NCBI RefSeq assembly: GCF_000717645.1
Contig: NZ_JNZZ01000036.1
Span: 1-50,065 of the forward strand
DNA: 50,065 nt
Source: Streptomyces californicus
GTDB taxonomy: Bacteria > Actinomycetota > Actinomycetes > Streptomycetales > Streptomycetaceae
Direction of reading: 5' to 3'
Shown: piece by piece, positions 9,231 through 17,070 of the stretch
How the letters are laid out: each line of letters starts with the position of its first letter
How positions within the stretch are numbered: position 1 is the stretch's first letter
Program-made: the position numbers and the translations under genes
The notes under the pieces: model-generated
The model's input: the letters and a program-made list of their open reading frames with translations, nothing else
What the model was told of the DNA's origin: nothing
Database searches by the model: none

Positions 9231-9577
9231 CGCAGCGTCCGCCGGAGCTCGGCCGCGACGATCGCGGCCACCTGCTGCCGGGCCTGGTTCAGCGGCTCCT
9301 CTACGTACTTCGCCTGGCGCCCGGGCGCGTGCTGGAAGTCCAGCTCCTCGTGCTGCCGGACCGCGTACGGGGTGTCGTAGCTGACGGCGGAAGTCAGCGT
9401 CGCCTCGTCGACTGACGCAGTCCCGGACCGGGACAGGGCGGCCTCGTCGAGCGGGACGACGGCCTGGGTCTCGCCGAGGACGTACTCCGCGGCGAGGAAC
9501 GCACCGCGGGCGGCGGCGGGCCGGAGCGCGCGCACCACCTGGTCGCCGTTGAAGCGGAGTCTGTAGCGCGCGGGCAT
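9227..9577 (-). CDS. Neck / minor capsid protein (HK97 gp10-like)
   Basis: 116 residues. Seen: a long N-terminal helix GDQVVRALRPAAARGAFLAAEYVLGETQAVVPLDEAALSRS cut by VPLDEG-like residues, then YDTPYAVRQHEELDFQHAPGR, the YA..QHE motif typical of Minor_capsid_2/HK97 gp10-type neck proteins, then KYVEEPLNQARQQ. ATG at 9577; the gene overlaps the tail terminator gene by 4 bases. Likely joins head completion proteins to the tail. Confidence 0.78.
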   Translation of the reverse strand: MPARYRLRFNGDQVVRALRPAAARGAFLAAEYVLGETQAVVPLDEAALSRSGTASVDEATLTSAVSYDTPYAVRQHEELDFQHAPGRQAKYVEEPLNQARQQVAAIVAAELRRTLR

Positions 9578-9589
9578 GCGGCGGCCTCC

Positions 9590-9904
9590 CTACTCGAGCT
9601 GGATTTCCACGTGGTCGGGGGTGCCGAGGCCGCCGCTGTCCCGGGGCGCGTCCTGGATGACCCGGGTCTGGCGTCCGCCGGGGAGCGTGACCCGGGACAG
9701 CGGCGGGGCCGTGGTGCCCGGGGAGGCGTACGCGGTCGACGAGGAGACGACGACGTCCCCCTGGGGTGTCCGTACGTTCCGCGTTTTCTGGTCCAAGAGG
9801 CACCGCACCTCGACCGGGGGGCCGTACAGCGGGCCCGTGCTGGTCCGGCCTGCATACGGCTCGACGACGATCTGATGCCGCAGGAAGCGGCGCGGGATGG
9901 CCAT
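9590..9904 (-). CDS. Head closure / head-tail joining protein
   Basis: 104 residues. Beta-barrel-type sequence: FLRHQIVVEPYAGRTSTGPLYGPPVEVRCLLDQ, then STAYASPGTTAPPLSRVTLPGGRQTRVIQ. This is the pattern of Minor_capsid_1/SPP1 gp16-type head closure proteins. ATG at 9904 overlaps the stop of the adaptor gene (ATGA), as expected for subunits of one connector. Confidence 0.75.
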   Translation of the reverse strand: MAIPRRFLRHQIVVEPYAGRTSTGPLYGPPVEVRCLLDQKTRNVRTPQGDVVVSSSTAYASPGTTAPPLSRVTLPGGRQTRVIQDAPRDSGGLGTPDHVEIQLE

Positions 9905-10569
9905 CAGCAGCTCGCCAGAGCCGTGAAGCGGATGTGTTGCGAGGGGATGAGCTGGAGCGCCCGGAGGAGCTTGGGCGCGTAGTAGGACGGGCTCGCACGG
10001 TTGTCGCCCGCGCCGAACTGGAGGTTCACGCTGCCGATCTGGGCTCCCTGGAGAGGGCCGGAGATGTCGGTCTCCTCGCCGACCTCGCCCCAGAACTCCA
10101 CCTGGCTGCACACCGCGTCCCGGAATCCGGCGGCGACGAGGGGGTGTGTCGGCATCCCGTCGCTGTCCACCTCGTAGATCGCGGTGAGCAGAAAGTCGCT
10201 GTCGAGGAGCTGCGACGCCCGTTCGAGCAGCCGCTGAGCGCCCAGCGGCGGCGCCTGTCCGAGGGCGTTGGCGAGATCGGTCGTCGTGGCGTACACCCGG
10301 CCGTCCCCGCGCGCGCCCGGGGCGGGAGCGATGGACACGAGCTCGTGCTCGACGCCCGCGCCGGTGCCGGTGATCGACCACGACAGCCGCCACACCCCGG
10401 CCGCCGTGTAGACCACCGGCGCGGTCCACGCCGCGCCGTCATCCACAGGCGTGACCACAGGTGTGGATACCGTGCCGTCCGGCGCGGCCACGACCAGCGT
10501 CACCGCCGTCGTCTCGTCGTGCTCGCCGACCTCCAGCCGAGCCGTGACGAGGTCTCCCACATCGGGCAT
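9904..10569 (-). CDS. Head-tail connector adaptor protein with an extra N-terminal beta domain
   Basis: 221 residues. The C-terminal half (about 90-221) is helical: YATTTDLANALGQAPPLGAQRLLERASQLLDS, then VAAGFRDAVCSQVEFW, the typical gp6/gp15-type adaptor that binds the portal. The N-terminal part (about 1-85) is an Ig-like beta segment (LEVGEHDETTAVTLVVAAPDG) not usual in short adaptors. ATG at 10569 has a strong AGGAGG 6 bases upstream. Ends coupled to the head closure gene. Confidence 0.75.
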   Translation of the reverse strand: MPDVGDLVTARLEVGEHDETTAVTLVVAAPDGTVSTPVVTPVDDGAAWTAPVVYTAAGVWRLSWSITGTGAGVEHELVSIAPAPGARGDGRVYATTTDLANALGQAPPLGAQRLLERASQLLDSDFLLTAIYEVDSDGMPTHPLVAAGFRDAVCSQVEFWGEVGEETDISGPLQGAQIGSVNLQFGAGDNRASPSYYAPKLLRALQLIPSQHIRFTALASC

Positions 10570-10582
10570 CGAGTCCTCCTGT

Positions 10583-10690
10583 TCAGTGGCGCGGGCGGCC
10601 GGAACCCCGTCGGCCGTGCGAGAGCGCCCACCACAGCACTCCGTCGCGCGGCCAGGCTCCGACCGCCCACGCCTCCACCACCGCACCCAC
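10583..10690 (-). CDS. Possible 35-residue peptide, uncertain
   Basis: An open frame in the 138-base gap between the adaptor and the next structural gene. From a GTG at 10690 it would read VGAVVEAWAVGAWPRDGVLW and on to a basic tail. No clear ribosome site is visible and the frame is open upstream in shadow of the neighbour. Listed because the gap is otherwise empty and the hydrophobic, tryptophan-rich start is not random-looking. Confidence 0.25.
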   Translation of the reverse strand: MGAVVEAWAVGAWPRDGVLWWALSHGRRGSGRPRH

Positions 10691-10707
10691 GGGATGGTCC
10701 AGGTCGG

Positions 10708-11220
10708 CTACGCGGACGCGCCGATGATGTGGATGTCGTAGGTGACCGCCGACCCCGCGCCGGAGTTGGCGATCTTCAGCAGGTCGCCGGTCGACGCGGT
10801 GACCGCGTAGCCGATCGCGTCGGCCACCCCGGTCCCGACGGCAACGAACCCGCCCGGGCGGACGGTCAGCGTGTGCGTCGCGCCGAGCAACGTGGCCCAC
10901 GGGTTGCTGGACGCAGCGCCGACGACCACGTTGTTCGTGTTCCCGGCCGCCGCCGCGATCACCAAGCCCTTAATCCGGGCGAAGGTGATCGTCGCGCCGA
11001 ACGCGTCGATGAGGACGCCCGCCAGGTCGAGGTCCTCGGTCCCCGACGCGGCCAGCGTGCGCCGATCGGAGAACACCCTGTCGGCCTTGCCCGCTCCTGT
11101 GCCGCTCGCCAGGGACATGGACCGGGACAGCGACTGGGGCGCCCGGCTGGTCCCGAGGTCGATGGCGGTGACCTGCTCGGCGAAGGCGGACACCGCGAGC
11201 ATCGTTCCGGACAGCGGCAT
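10708..11220 (-). CDS. Hypothetical structural protein, possible capsid decoration
   Basis: 170 residues. Seen: VFSDRRTLAASGTEDLDLAGVLIDAFGATITFARIKGLVIAAAAGNTNNVVVG, then PWATLLGATHTLTVRPGGFVAVG and IGYAVTASTGDLLKIANSGAGSAVTYDIHIIG. This all-beta layout recurs in Streptomyces phage virion proteins of unknown exact role. ATG at 11220, coupled to the 141-residue gene upstream. Capsid decoration or tail is inferred from its place between coat and connector genes. Confidence 0.75.
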   Translation of the reverse strand: MPLSGTMLAVSAFAEQVTAIDLGTSRAPQSLSRSMSLASGTGAGKADRVFSDRRTLAASGTEDLDLAGVLIDAFGATITFARIKGLVIAAAAGNTNNVVVGAASSNPWATLLGATHTLTVRPGGFVAVGTGVADAIGYAVTASTGDLLKIANSGAGSAVTYDIHIIGASA

Positions 11221-11645
11221 CAGCTATCGCCCCCGTACCGGGCCGCGAGCTCGTCGCGGGTGAGGCCCTCGATCTCGGCCTCCTCGTTGGAGTCCTTGGC
11301 GCGCGTGTGGGCGTACGCCTGCCAGTCGGCACGGCTGGCGTTCTTGGCCGGCTGGCGGGGCTCGCCCACCGGGGCCTGGCTGACCGGAGTCAGCTCGACC
11401 GGCGGCGTGTCCTGCGTCGGCACCTCGTGAGCCGCCGGGGGCGTCGTCTCGACGAGAACCTGGCCGGGGCCCCGCTCGGCCCGAGGCCCGGCCAGGGAGG
11501 GACGGGACAGGATGCCGTCGGCGACCACGGGCGGGTTCGGCTCGTCGTCGCCGAGCCGCTTCCAGTTGGGCAGCGAATCGAGTCGGGCGGACCGGCCGTC
11601 CATCTCGACCCGGTCGCCGGTCCGCTCGTTGAAGTAGGTGGTCAT
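11220..11645 (-). CDS. Hypothetical head-region protein
   Basis: 141 residues. N-terminal MTTYFNERTGDRVEMDG.. followed by LPNWKRL, a proline-rich low-complexity middle (about 35-95), and a C-terminal acidic helix EEAEIEGLTRDELAARYGGDS. The ends look like short interaction motifs joined by a disordered linker. The gene overlaps both neighbours by 1-4 bases. Similar small genes sit after the coat gene in actinophages; I cannot name a function. Confidence 0.7.
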   Translation of the reverse strand: MTTYFNERTGDRVEMDGRSARLDSLPNWKRLGDDEPNPPVVADGILSRPSLAGPRAERGPGQVLVETTPPAAHEVPTQDTPPVELTPVSQAPVGEPRQPAKNASRADWQAYAHTRAKDSNEEAEIEGLTRDELAARYGGDS

Positions 11646-12028
11646 GCTGCCGGTACCGCCGTTCGCAGGTCGACCTGAACCAGGGTCTCGGTCGGGGAGC
11701 CCCCGGGGGTGCCGAGAACGACGGACAGGTTGTCACCGGCCGCGCAGGTGGCGTTCTGGACGGTGGTGCTTCCCGCCCAGGCGTCGGTCGTGGTGGCCAT
11801 CGGCGACGCGAGCACGTCGCTGGTGCCCTTCTTGACCTGGACGGTGCCGGACGTCCCGCCGGTCCGGTAGGCACGGACGGCGATGATCACCGCTCCGGCC
11901 GGGACCTTGCACAGCTGGTACGTGCCGGCCGCCGAGGAGGCAACACGGACGCTCTTGCTGTACGTGCGGGCCGTCGAGGTGTCGACCTCGCCCGCGCGAC
12001 CGTCCACGGTGTGGACCTTGTAGCCCAT
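11642..12028 (-). CDS. Hypothetical structural protein after the coat gene
   Basis: 128 residues, beta-rich: TYSKSVRVASSAAGTYQLCKVPAGAVIIAVRAYRTGG, then VQVKKGTSDVL and GDNLSVVLGTPG. Looks like a small beta-sandwich such as a decoration or stabilising protein. ATG at 12028; overlaps the next gene by 4 bases. It is the first gene after the hairpin at 12055-12076, so its level may be lower than that of coat protein. Confidence 0.7.
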   Translation of the reverse strand: MGYKVHTVDGRAGEVDTSTARTYSKSVRVASSAAGTYQLCKVPAGAVIIAVRAYRTGGTSGTVQVKKGTSDVLASPMATTTDAWAGSTTVQNATCAAGDNLSVVLGTPGGSPTETLVQVDLRTAVPAA

Positions 12029-12054
12029 GTGGAATCCCTTCCTGGGAATGCGAA

Positions 12055-12076
12055 AGGGCCCGCACCGGCGGGCCCT
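12055..12076 (-). terminator. Hairpin after the coat gene
   Basis: A 9-bp perfect stem (AGGGCCCGC / GCGGGCCCT) with a 4-base loop lies between coat and the next gene, followed on the minus strand by a short T run. Probably a partial terminator or mRNA-stabilising hairpin that sets a high coat-to-downstream ratio. Confidence 0.6.
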
Positions 12077-12107
12077 GCTGGGTCAGTGGCGCGTGACGCG
12101 CCGAAGA

Positions 12108-13058
12108 TCAGGCGGCGTCGGCACCCTTGATGAGCACGGCGCGGTTGGCGTCGAGGGTCTTGGCGCCGTACAGGGTGTCGATGCTGACGACGTCCTGCTT
12201 CTTGTCCTGGTCGTAGCCGTAGATCACGCGCAGGGCGAAGCCCTTGTAGTTCATGATCGCGGCGTTCTGCGCACCCTTGGGGAGCTCCAGCGGGCGGAAC
12301 GCGAGCGCGAACGCGGTCCGGTGGAAAGCGAGGTTGACCTCGGTGGTCGGCTGGCCCGGGGCCGGAGACTGCGCCGGCTGGCCGACGTTCTGGGTCATGT
12401 ACGGGTCGAAGCCGGATACGCGGCCGCCCATCGACGCCTCCAGCAGCCCCTCCGTGGAGCCGCGCTTGTCCGCCTGCCGCCAGGTCTTCTCGGCGGTCCA
12501 GCGGGCCTGGGTGGTCGGGCCGACGACGACGCTGCGCTGCGAGAGCGGCACGTTCTTCCGGCTCAGGAGTGCTCCGGCCTCGACCAGGACGCGGGAGTCG
12601 CTGTACGGGTAGAGGCCGCCCGGGTAGTTGTAGTCCTCGCCCGCGACGTTCTCGGCGACGCCGCCGACCTCCTGGACGATGTCGTCCCGCAGGAGGAGCA
12701 GGTCGTTGTCGATCTTCTGGGAGATCGCCTCCATGGCCGGGGTGAGGAGCTGCTCGTCAAAGTCCTCGATCTTCAGCGTCATGTCCTCGGACGTGACGGC
12801 GAAGCTCACGTCGGCGAAGTGGTTCAGCGTCATGTTGACGCTGGTCTCCGTCGCCTCCTGGACGATGATGCCCTGCTGCCGGTTGTACTCGTGGGCCTCG
12901 AAGACGGCGGGCTTCCGGATGGTGATCGCGTCGCCCTGCTTGCGCGCGAACTCCGGCTCGTAGTCCCGGTGCACGAGCGACGCCATGACGGTGGTCTCGT
13001 ACAGGTTGGCGAGGGCCTGGCGCGCGATGACCTGCGCGGTCAGGAACTGATTGGCCAT
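12108..13058 (-). CDS. Major capsid protein (P22 coat-like)
   Basis: 316 residues. Seen: MANQFLTAQVIARQALANLYE, then VHRDYEPEFARKQGDAITIRKP, VNMTLNHFADVSFAVTSEDMTLKIEDF and a C-terminal GFALRVIYGYDQDKKQDVVSIDTLYG. These are the recurring motifs of the P22 coat protein family (HK97 fold with a different signature). ATG at 13058. It follows the scaffold gene by 15 bases, the usual order. Shorter than P22 coat itself, so the inserted domain is probably missing. Confidence 0.9.
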   Translation of the reverse strand: MANQFLTAQVIARQALANLYETTVMASLVHRDYEPEFARKQGDAITIRKPAVFEAHEYNRQQGIIVQEATETSVNMTLNHFADVSFAVTSEDMTLKIEDFDEQLLTPAMEAISQKIDNDLLLLRDDIVQEVGGVAENVAGEDYNYPGGLYPYSDSRVLVEAGALLSRKNVPLSQRSVVVGPTTQARWTAEKTWRQADKRGSTEGLLEASMGGRVSGFDPYMTQNVGQPAQSPAPGQPTTEVNLAFHRTAFALAFRPLELPKGAQNAAIMNYKGFALRVIYGYDQDKKQDVVSIDTLYGAKTLDANRAVLIKGADAA

Positions 13059-13073
13059 GAGGTGTGTCCCTTC

Positions 13074-13874
13074 TTAGCCGGTGCGGCGCTTGCGGCGCGC
13101 CTTCCGGATCTCGTCGATATCGGTGGGGTCGGAGCCGTCGCCGTCCCCAGTTCCGCCGCCGAAGTCGCCAGCGGAGCTGTCGGGGGCCGGCGTTCCGACC
13201 TTGAGCTTCGGGTTGTCCTCGACGGCCTTCTTGATGGCCGCGGACACGGCCTTGCCGAAGCCCTCGTCGGAGGGGTCGAGGCCCTTGATCGAGTTCAGGA
13301 ACGCTCGGGAGTCGGTGAGTGCGTCGGGGTCTGCCCCGTGCTTGCCCGCGCCCCGGTACACCGCCAGCTCGACCGCGGTCTCACGGTGCGCGGCGGTGGC
13401 CTGCTCGATCTTGGCCGTCAGGGCGGCCGCGTCCGGCGGGGTGTCCTTCTCGTCCTTGATCAGGCCGAGCGCCTTGCCGAGCTCCTGCACGATCTCCGTG
13501 CGGGCCTCGTCGGCGGCCGCCTTCTTCGCTGTCGTACGGGCCTTCGCCGACTCGCCGTTGGCCGCCTTCAGCTCCTTCTGGAGCCGCGCGATCGTTGCCT
13601 CGGGACTTTCGTCGCCGGGCTTCTTCGCGGGTGCCTTCGGCTTCGGCTTCTCGCCCTTCGCCGCGTCGTCGTCCGGGCCGTCGTCGTCACCGGTCCCGCC
13701 GGTGTCCTCGTCGTCCTGGTCGCCTGCGTCATCGCCCTCATCGCCGGTGTCGTCGTTGCCGGAGCCGGAGTCGTCTCCGTCCCCGCCGTCGGCGTAGAGG
13801 AACGGGCCGAAAGGGCCGGTGCCGTAGGGGTGTGACCACCCGGGCCGGTGACGGGCAAGGGTTCCCTGCTGCAT
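13074..13874 (-). CDS. Scaffolding protein
   Basis: 266 residues. Acidic, disordered first part (about 25-75, mostly Asp/Gly), a Lys/Pro linker, a coiled-coil region (about 90-190: EATIARLQKELKAANGESAK, KAAADEARTEIVQELGKALG) and a basic C-terminus ending RKARRKRRTG, which would contact coat protein. This charge layout is typical of phage scaffolds. ATG at 13874 has AGGAGTG upstream. Directly precedes the coat gene. Confidence 0.85.
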   Translation of the reverse strand: MQQGTLARHRPGWSHPYGTGPFGPFLYADGGDGDDSGSGNDDTGDEGDDAGDQDDEDTGGTGDDDGPDDDAAKGEKPKPKAPAKKPGDESPEATIARLQKELKAANGESAKARTTAKKAAADEARTEIVQELGKALGLIKDEKDTPPDAAALTAKIEQATAAHRETAVELAVYRGAGKHGADPDALTDSRAFLNSIKGLDPSDEGFGKAVSAAIKKAVEDNPKLKVGTPAPDSSAGDFGGGTGDGDGSDPTDIDEIRKARRKRRTG

Positions 13875-13902
13875 CGTGCACTCCTGGTGCGCGTAGTTGG
13901 AG

Positions 13903-13921
13903 GCCCCGCGCCCGGCGGGGC
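13903..13921. terminator. Hairpin between moron and scaffold
   Basis: 7-bp GC stem (GCCCCGC / GCGGGGC) with a 5-base loop. It lies upstream of both the leftward scaffold gene and the rightward moron, so it can insulate either. Confidence 0.45.
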
Positions 13922-13927
13922 TGTACT

Positions 13928-13941
13928 GCGGTCCGGACCGC
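13928..13941. promoter_or_regulatory. 14-bp perfect palindrome upstream of the moron
   Basis: GCGGTCCGGACCGC is its own reverse complement and lies 49 bases before the moron start. Candidate operator. A weak -10-like TATGAG (about 13,969) lies between it and the ATG; no clear -35 is visible. Confidence 0.4.
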
Positions 13942-13989
13942 TTCTAGCGGACGGAAGACATGGGCTATGAGGCGGGGTTAACGTGCCCC

Positions 13990-14274
13990 ATGGCAATAAG
14001 TGACGAGCAGTTGCTCAACTTCGACAAGGAACGCCTGTCCCACTGGGACGAAGGGCGTGCGGAACACACCCTCACTGGGGAGCACGGCGCGATCTACCGC
14101 AACCACCTGGAAATCGCCCACTGGATTGACAGTTGGGTCGAGAACATGGAGCGCAACGACGTGGGCCGTCACAACCCCGAGCAAACGGGGTTCGTGAAGG
14201 GAGTACGAGAGATCGCCGCGAACCTACGGCAGGGTGATCTCGTGCCCAACGGGATTCTCTTGCAGGACTCCTAG
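13990..14274 (+). CDS. Moron: rightward gene inside the late operon, unknown function
   Basis: 94 residues from ATG 13990 (an ATG at 13960 in frame is less likely: it has no ribosome site and adds a non-conserved-looking MGYEAGLTCP). Soluble, charged and helical: LLNFDKERLSHWDEGRAEHT, EHGAIYRNHLEIAHWIDSWV, RHNPEQTGFVKGVREIAANL. Only protein gene on this strand in the first 19 kb. It is less GC-rich than its neighbours and faces the minor head gene, overlapping its stop by 4 bases. I recall related small proteins only as hypothetical in actinobacteria. Inferred to be expressed from its own promoter in the lysogen. Confidence 0.78.
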   Translation: MAISDEQLLNFDKERLSHWDEGRAEHTLTGEHGAIYRNHLEIAHWIDSWVENMERNDVGRHNPEQTGFVKGVREIAANLRQGDLVPNGILLQDS

Positions 14275-15386
14275 CGGGACGCCGCAAGCTGTTCGCGGTG
14301 ACGCTTACGGGGTAGCCCGGTCTCGTCTACCAGGTCCCGGATGCGGGCCTGGTAGGCGCGGACCTTCGCACGCGCGGCCGTCGCCTTGTGCTCGTCCATC
14401 GCGCCTGCGGCCTCGCGCTTCCACCGGCGGATCTGCCGCTCGTAGTAGCGCTGCCGCTGTGTGTCCTCGTACGTCCCGCGCGAAGGCGGCTTCGGCTGCT
14501 GCTTCGTCAGCCCTGGCAGGTACGCGCGCACGTCGTGCCGGCAGTTCGGATGGAACAACCCGGCGGCACGTGCCTCCGGGAGCGACCCGGCGACCGACAC
14601 GGTCACCATCCGGCCGTCCTCCGTCGCGTGCTCCAGCTCGACGTCGCGCTCGCCCGGGGCACCGTCACGGGCGAGGATCTTCCCCTCCCAGCGGCGGCAC
14701 AGCGGGCACTCCTCCGGAGCCTCCGAGATCATCACCAGCTCGACCCCGGCCGCGCCAAGGCGGTCGGTGTGCGCGTCGACCGCCGCACGGCCGACGACGC
14801 TGCGGGTGGCCATCTCGACGTACGACCGCATGTCCCACGAGCGGCCGGCGCGGTCGATGAACCCGGTGACGCCGCGTGCGGTGAAGCGGTCGAGGGCGGT
14901 CTGCGCGGCCTGGCGGCGGGTTTGCGCCCCGAGCAGCGGAGCCGACGAGGCGTAGGCGACGACCTCCCGATAAACGTCCATGGTCTGCCGGAGGATCCGC
15001 AGGTGCACGGGCCCGGTGTCGGCGATGAGCGCGTTGGCCAGGCGGTCGACTGCGGCGGCCGCCGGCACTGCGGAGGCGGCGGCCGCGGCCTGGCCGACGG
15101 CGAGCGCGCCGAGCTCCGCCACAGCCGCCTGCTGACCCCGCGCGTACGCCTCCGCGACGGCTTGCTGGATCGCCCCGGACGCATCGAGCTGGAGCGCGTC
15201 GATGACAGCCTGGACCGCGGCCTGAAGGTCGCCGAGTGAGCGGGCCTTGAGCTCCAGCCACAGGGGCGACTCGATGTCGGCGGCCAAGGCGTCGCGGATG
15301 CGCTCGATGATCGTGCCCTGCGCAGTTTCGTACAGGTCGGCGATGGCCGCCGCGAGGTCCTCGGCGAGCGCGGGGGACACGGGCAT
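14271..15386 (-). CDS. Minor head protein, MuF / Phage_min_cap2-like
   Basis: 371 residues. Ejected or portal-associated head protein. Seen: long Ala-rich helices in the first 190 residues, then RSYVEMATRSVVGRAAVDAHTDRL, EECPLCRRWEGKIL (CxxC) and LFHPNCRHDVRAYLPG (about 290). The last two are the hallmark C..C and HPNCRH residues of MuF/min_cap2 domains. C-terminal basic coil RQRYYERQIRRWKREA. ATG at 15386, 10 bases after the portal gene. Confidence 0.88.
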   Translation of the reverse strand: MPVSPALAEDLAAAIADLYETAQGTIIERIRDALAADIESPLWLELKARSLGDLQAAVQAVIDALQLDASGAIQQAVAEAYARGQQAAVAELGALAVGQAAAAASAVPAAAAVDRLANALIADTGPVHLRILRQTMDVYREVVAYASSAPLLGAQTRRQAAQTALDRFTARGVTGFIDRAGRSWDMRSYVEMATRSVVGRAAVDAHTDRLGAAGVELVMISEAPEECPLCRRWEGKILARDGAPGERDVELEHATEDGRMVTVSVAGSLPEARAAGLFHPNCRHDVRAYLPGLTKQQPKPPSRGTYEDTQRQRYYERQIRRWKREAAGAMDEHKATAARAKVRAYQARIRDLVDETGLPRKRHREQLAASR

Positions 15387-15395
15387 CGGGGCCTC

Positions 15396-16910
15396 CTACG
15401 GCAGGGCGCCGGACTGCATCGGGTCCGGCACGGCCATGCCGCCTTCCTGGTGGATGCGCTCGACCTCGGCGGCCACCATCGGGTCGTCCCACTCGGGGTG
15501 GGTCATGCGGACGAGGGTGTCGGTCGAGGCCGCGTTCGCCCGGCGCAGGATGTCCGCCGTGTTGGCGAGGGCGAGCGGGTCCTCCTGGACGCCGTCCTGG
15601 AACTCGACGTTCGGCCTCGTCGGGACGCCCTTGGTGCCGAATACGTACTGGTCGACCGCGAGGAGTGCGTGCACGGCGTTGGCCAGTCCGGGGCGGACGC
15701 GGAGGATCTTCTTCCCCCGGGTGGTCATGCTTCTACGCTCCTTCGAGACGACCTCAGTGGCCGTCACGGCGACGTCCGCGCCGATCCCGAAGGTCTGTGC
15801 CGAGTAGCCGCACGACCGGAGGATCTGGTTGATCAGGTCCTCCGAGGTGTCCCGGTGCTCCTGCACGCGGATCGCGAACTGGGAGACCGTGAGGGCCATG
15901 CCGTCGCCGCGCGCGAGCGCGTTGACCCCAGCGAACGCCTCCTGGTCCGGATTCCACGACGCGCCCCGGCCGGGGCCGTTGGACTGGAGGTAGGAGTCGG
16001 GGACGACGAGGCGGCCCTTGCCGATGCGGATGTCCCGCATCCAGCTGGCGTACGTCTCGTCGAGCTGGTCCATCAGCGACTCGACGCCGTCGAGGTCGGA
16101 CCGGCCGAAGTCCCGAAGGTACCCGTCCTTTCGCCAGCGCCTGCTGGCCTGGTTCGGGATGTACGAAACGTCGAGGCCCTTAAAGCCCGTCTCGATGATC
16201 CCCGCCGCGTTCACGGCGGCCGCGAAGCCGCGGGTCGCCTCGCTCTCCTCCAGCGGGACCGGGTGGCCGAGCCTTCCTGACGTGCCCTGGTACAAGCCGT
16301 GCTGGATGCCCTCGGATTCATGGCGCTCCAGGTGTCGCCAGACCTGCCCGTCCTGCTCCCGTACGACCTTCCAGAAGGTGACGGCGGCCAGCTTGCCCCA
16401 CCGGAACTCGGGCAACGCGGCGTCGGCGTGCACGGCGTCCAGCCAGGGGTGATCCGCGAGCTGCTTGTCGTAGACCGGGCGGAGATAGACGCCGCCGAGT
16501 GCGGCCCCGACCTCAGCAGCGGTTTGGAGCGTGGCCAGCATCCCGTCGTCGGTCAGCGCGTCCAGGCGCTCCTGTGTCGCCGCGTTCTCGACGGTGAACT
16601 GGGGCGGCTCGGAGAACAGCAGGTCCGCCGATCCGGCGCAGATGTCGCCCGCGATCGGCACGTGGATCTTTGTACGCCGTTCGCCCTGCGCGGTCGGGGT
16701 CCCCCACCACCAGCGGGCGATCCGGCCGATAGCCCCGGAGGCGTACTGGAGACGCTTCGGATCCGGCGTCCCGGCCCCGGAGCCGCCTCCGTACAGGGAC
16801 TCCAGACGGTCCGGGTCGCCTGCCCACCAGGTGTCCCAGGTGTTCATCGACGACAGCGCGGGCGACAGCTTTGGCGGGGGCCAGGGGACGTTACCCGTGG
16901 GCAGCGGCAT
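15396..16910 (-). CDS. Portal protein (SPP1 gp6-like)
   Basis: 504 residues. Forms the DNA-conducting ring at one capsid vertex. Seen: N-terminal WWAGDPDRLESLYGG, KIHVPIAGDICAGSADLLFSEPP, then HVERHE-like region VWRHLERHESEGIQHGLYQG, and GVNALARGDGMALTVSQFAIRVQEHRDTSEDLINQILRSCGYSAQTFG, the clip/stem part of SPP1 gp6-family portals. ATG at 16910 chosen over a longer reading because the extension shadows the upstream small gene. Overlaps that gene by 20 bases. Confidence 0.9.
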   Translation of the reverse strand: MPLPTGNVPWPPPKLSPALSSMNTWDTWWAGDPDRLESLYGGGSGAGTPDPKRLQYASGAIGRIARWWWGTPTAQGERRTKIHVPIAGDICAGSADLLFSEPPQFTVENAATQERLDALTDDGMLATLQTAAEVGAALGGVYLRPVYDKQLADHPWLDAVHADAALPEFRWGKLAAVTFWKVVREQDGQVWRHLERHESEGIQHGLYQGTSGRLGHPVPLEESEATRGFAAAVNAAGIIETGFKGLDVSYIPNQASRRWRKDGYLRDFGRSDLDGVESLMDQLDETYASWMRDIRIGKGRLVVPDSYLQSNGPGRGASWNPDQEAFAGVNALARGDGMALTVSQFAIRVQEHRDTSEDLINQILRSCGYSAQTFGIGADVAVTATEVVSKERRSMTTRGKKILRVRPGLANAVHALLAVDQYVFGTKGVPTRPNVEFQDGVQEDPLALANTADILRRANAASTDTLVRMTHPEWDDPMVAAEVERIHQEGGMAVPDPMQSGALP

Positions 16911-17070
16911 TCGGCACCTCCCCAGCGTGGTCGCGGCCTTCGATCTCGGTTGCCAGCGCCCGGAGCAGGACGGGCAGTTCCGCCTGCATCTCGGCGAACG
17001 TCTCGCCCTCGGCTTCACCGACCACTGCGTCCGCCTGGCCCGCAGTACGGAAGACGACTTCGATCTTCAC
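16891..17070 (-). CDS. Small protein between terminase and portal
   Basis: 59 residues from a GTG at 17070 that overlaps the terminase stop (GTGA). Seen: VKIEVVFRTAGQADAVVGEA then GETFAEMQAELPVLLRALAT, a beta hairpin followed by an amphipathic helix. It is in frame with a longer reading but the N-terminus starting at the overlap is the natural choice. I do not recognise it; small genes of this type at this point in actinophages are of unknown role. Confidence 0.65.
   Translation of the reverse strand: MKIEVVFRTAGQADAVVGEAEGETFAEMQAELPVLLRALATEIEGRDHAGEVPNAAAHG

Noticed and set aside
12027..13835. Long rightward frame of 602 residues opposite coat and scaffold genes
   Set aside because: It is the complement of two well-supported genes, has no ribosome site, and low-complexity Val/Leu/Gly/Arg content typical of antisense frames in GC-rich DNA. 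The same applies to 9766-11430, 16299-18389 and 4054-6279.
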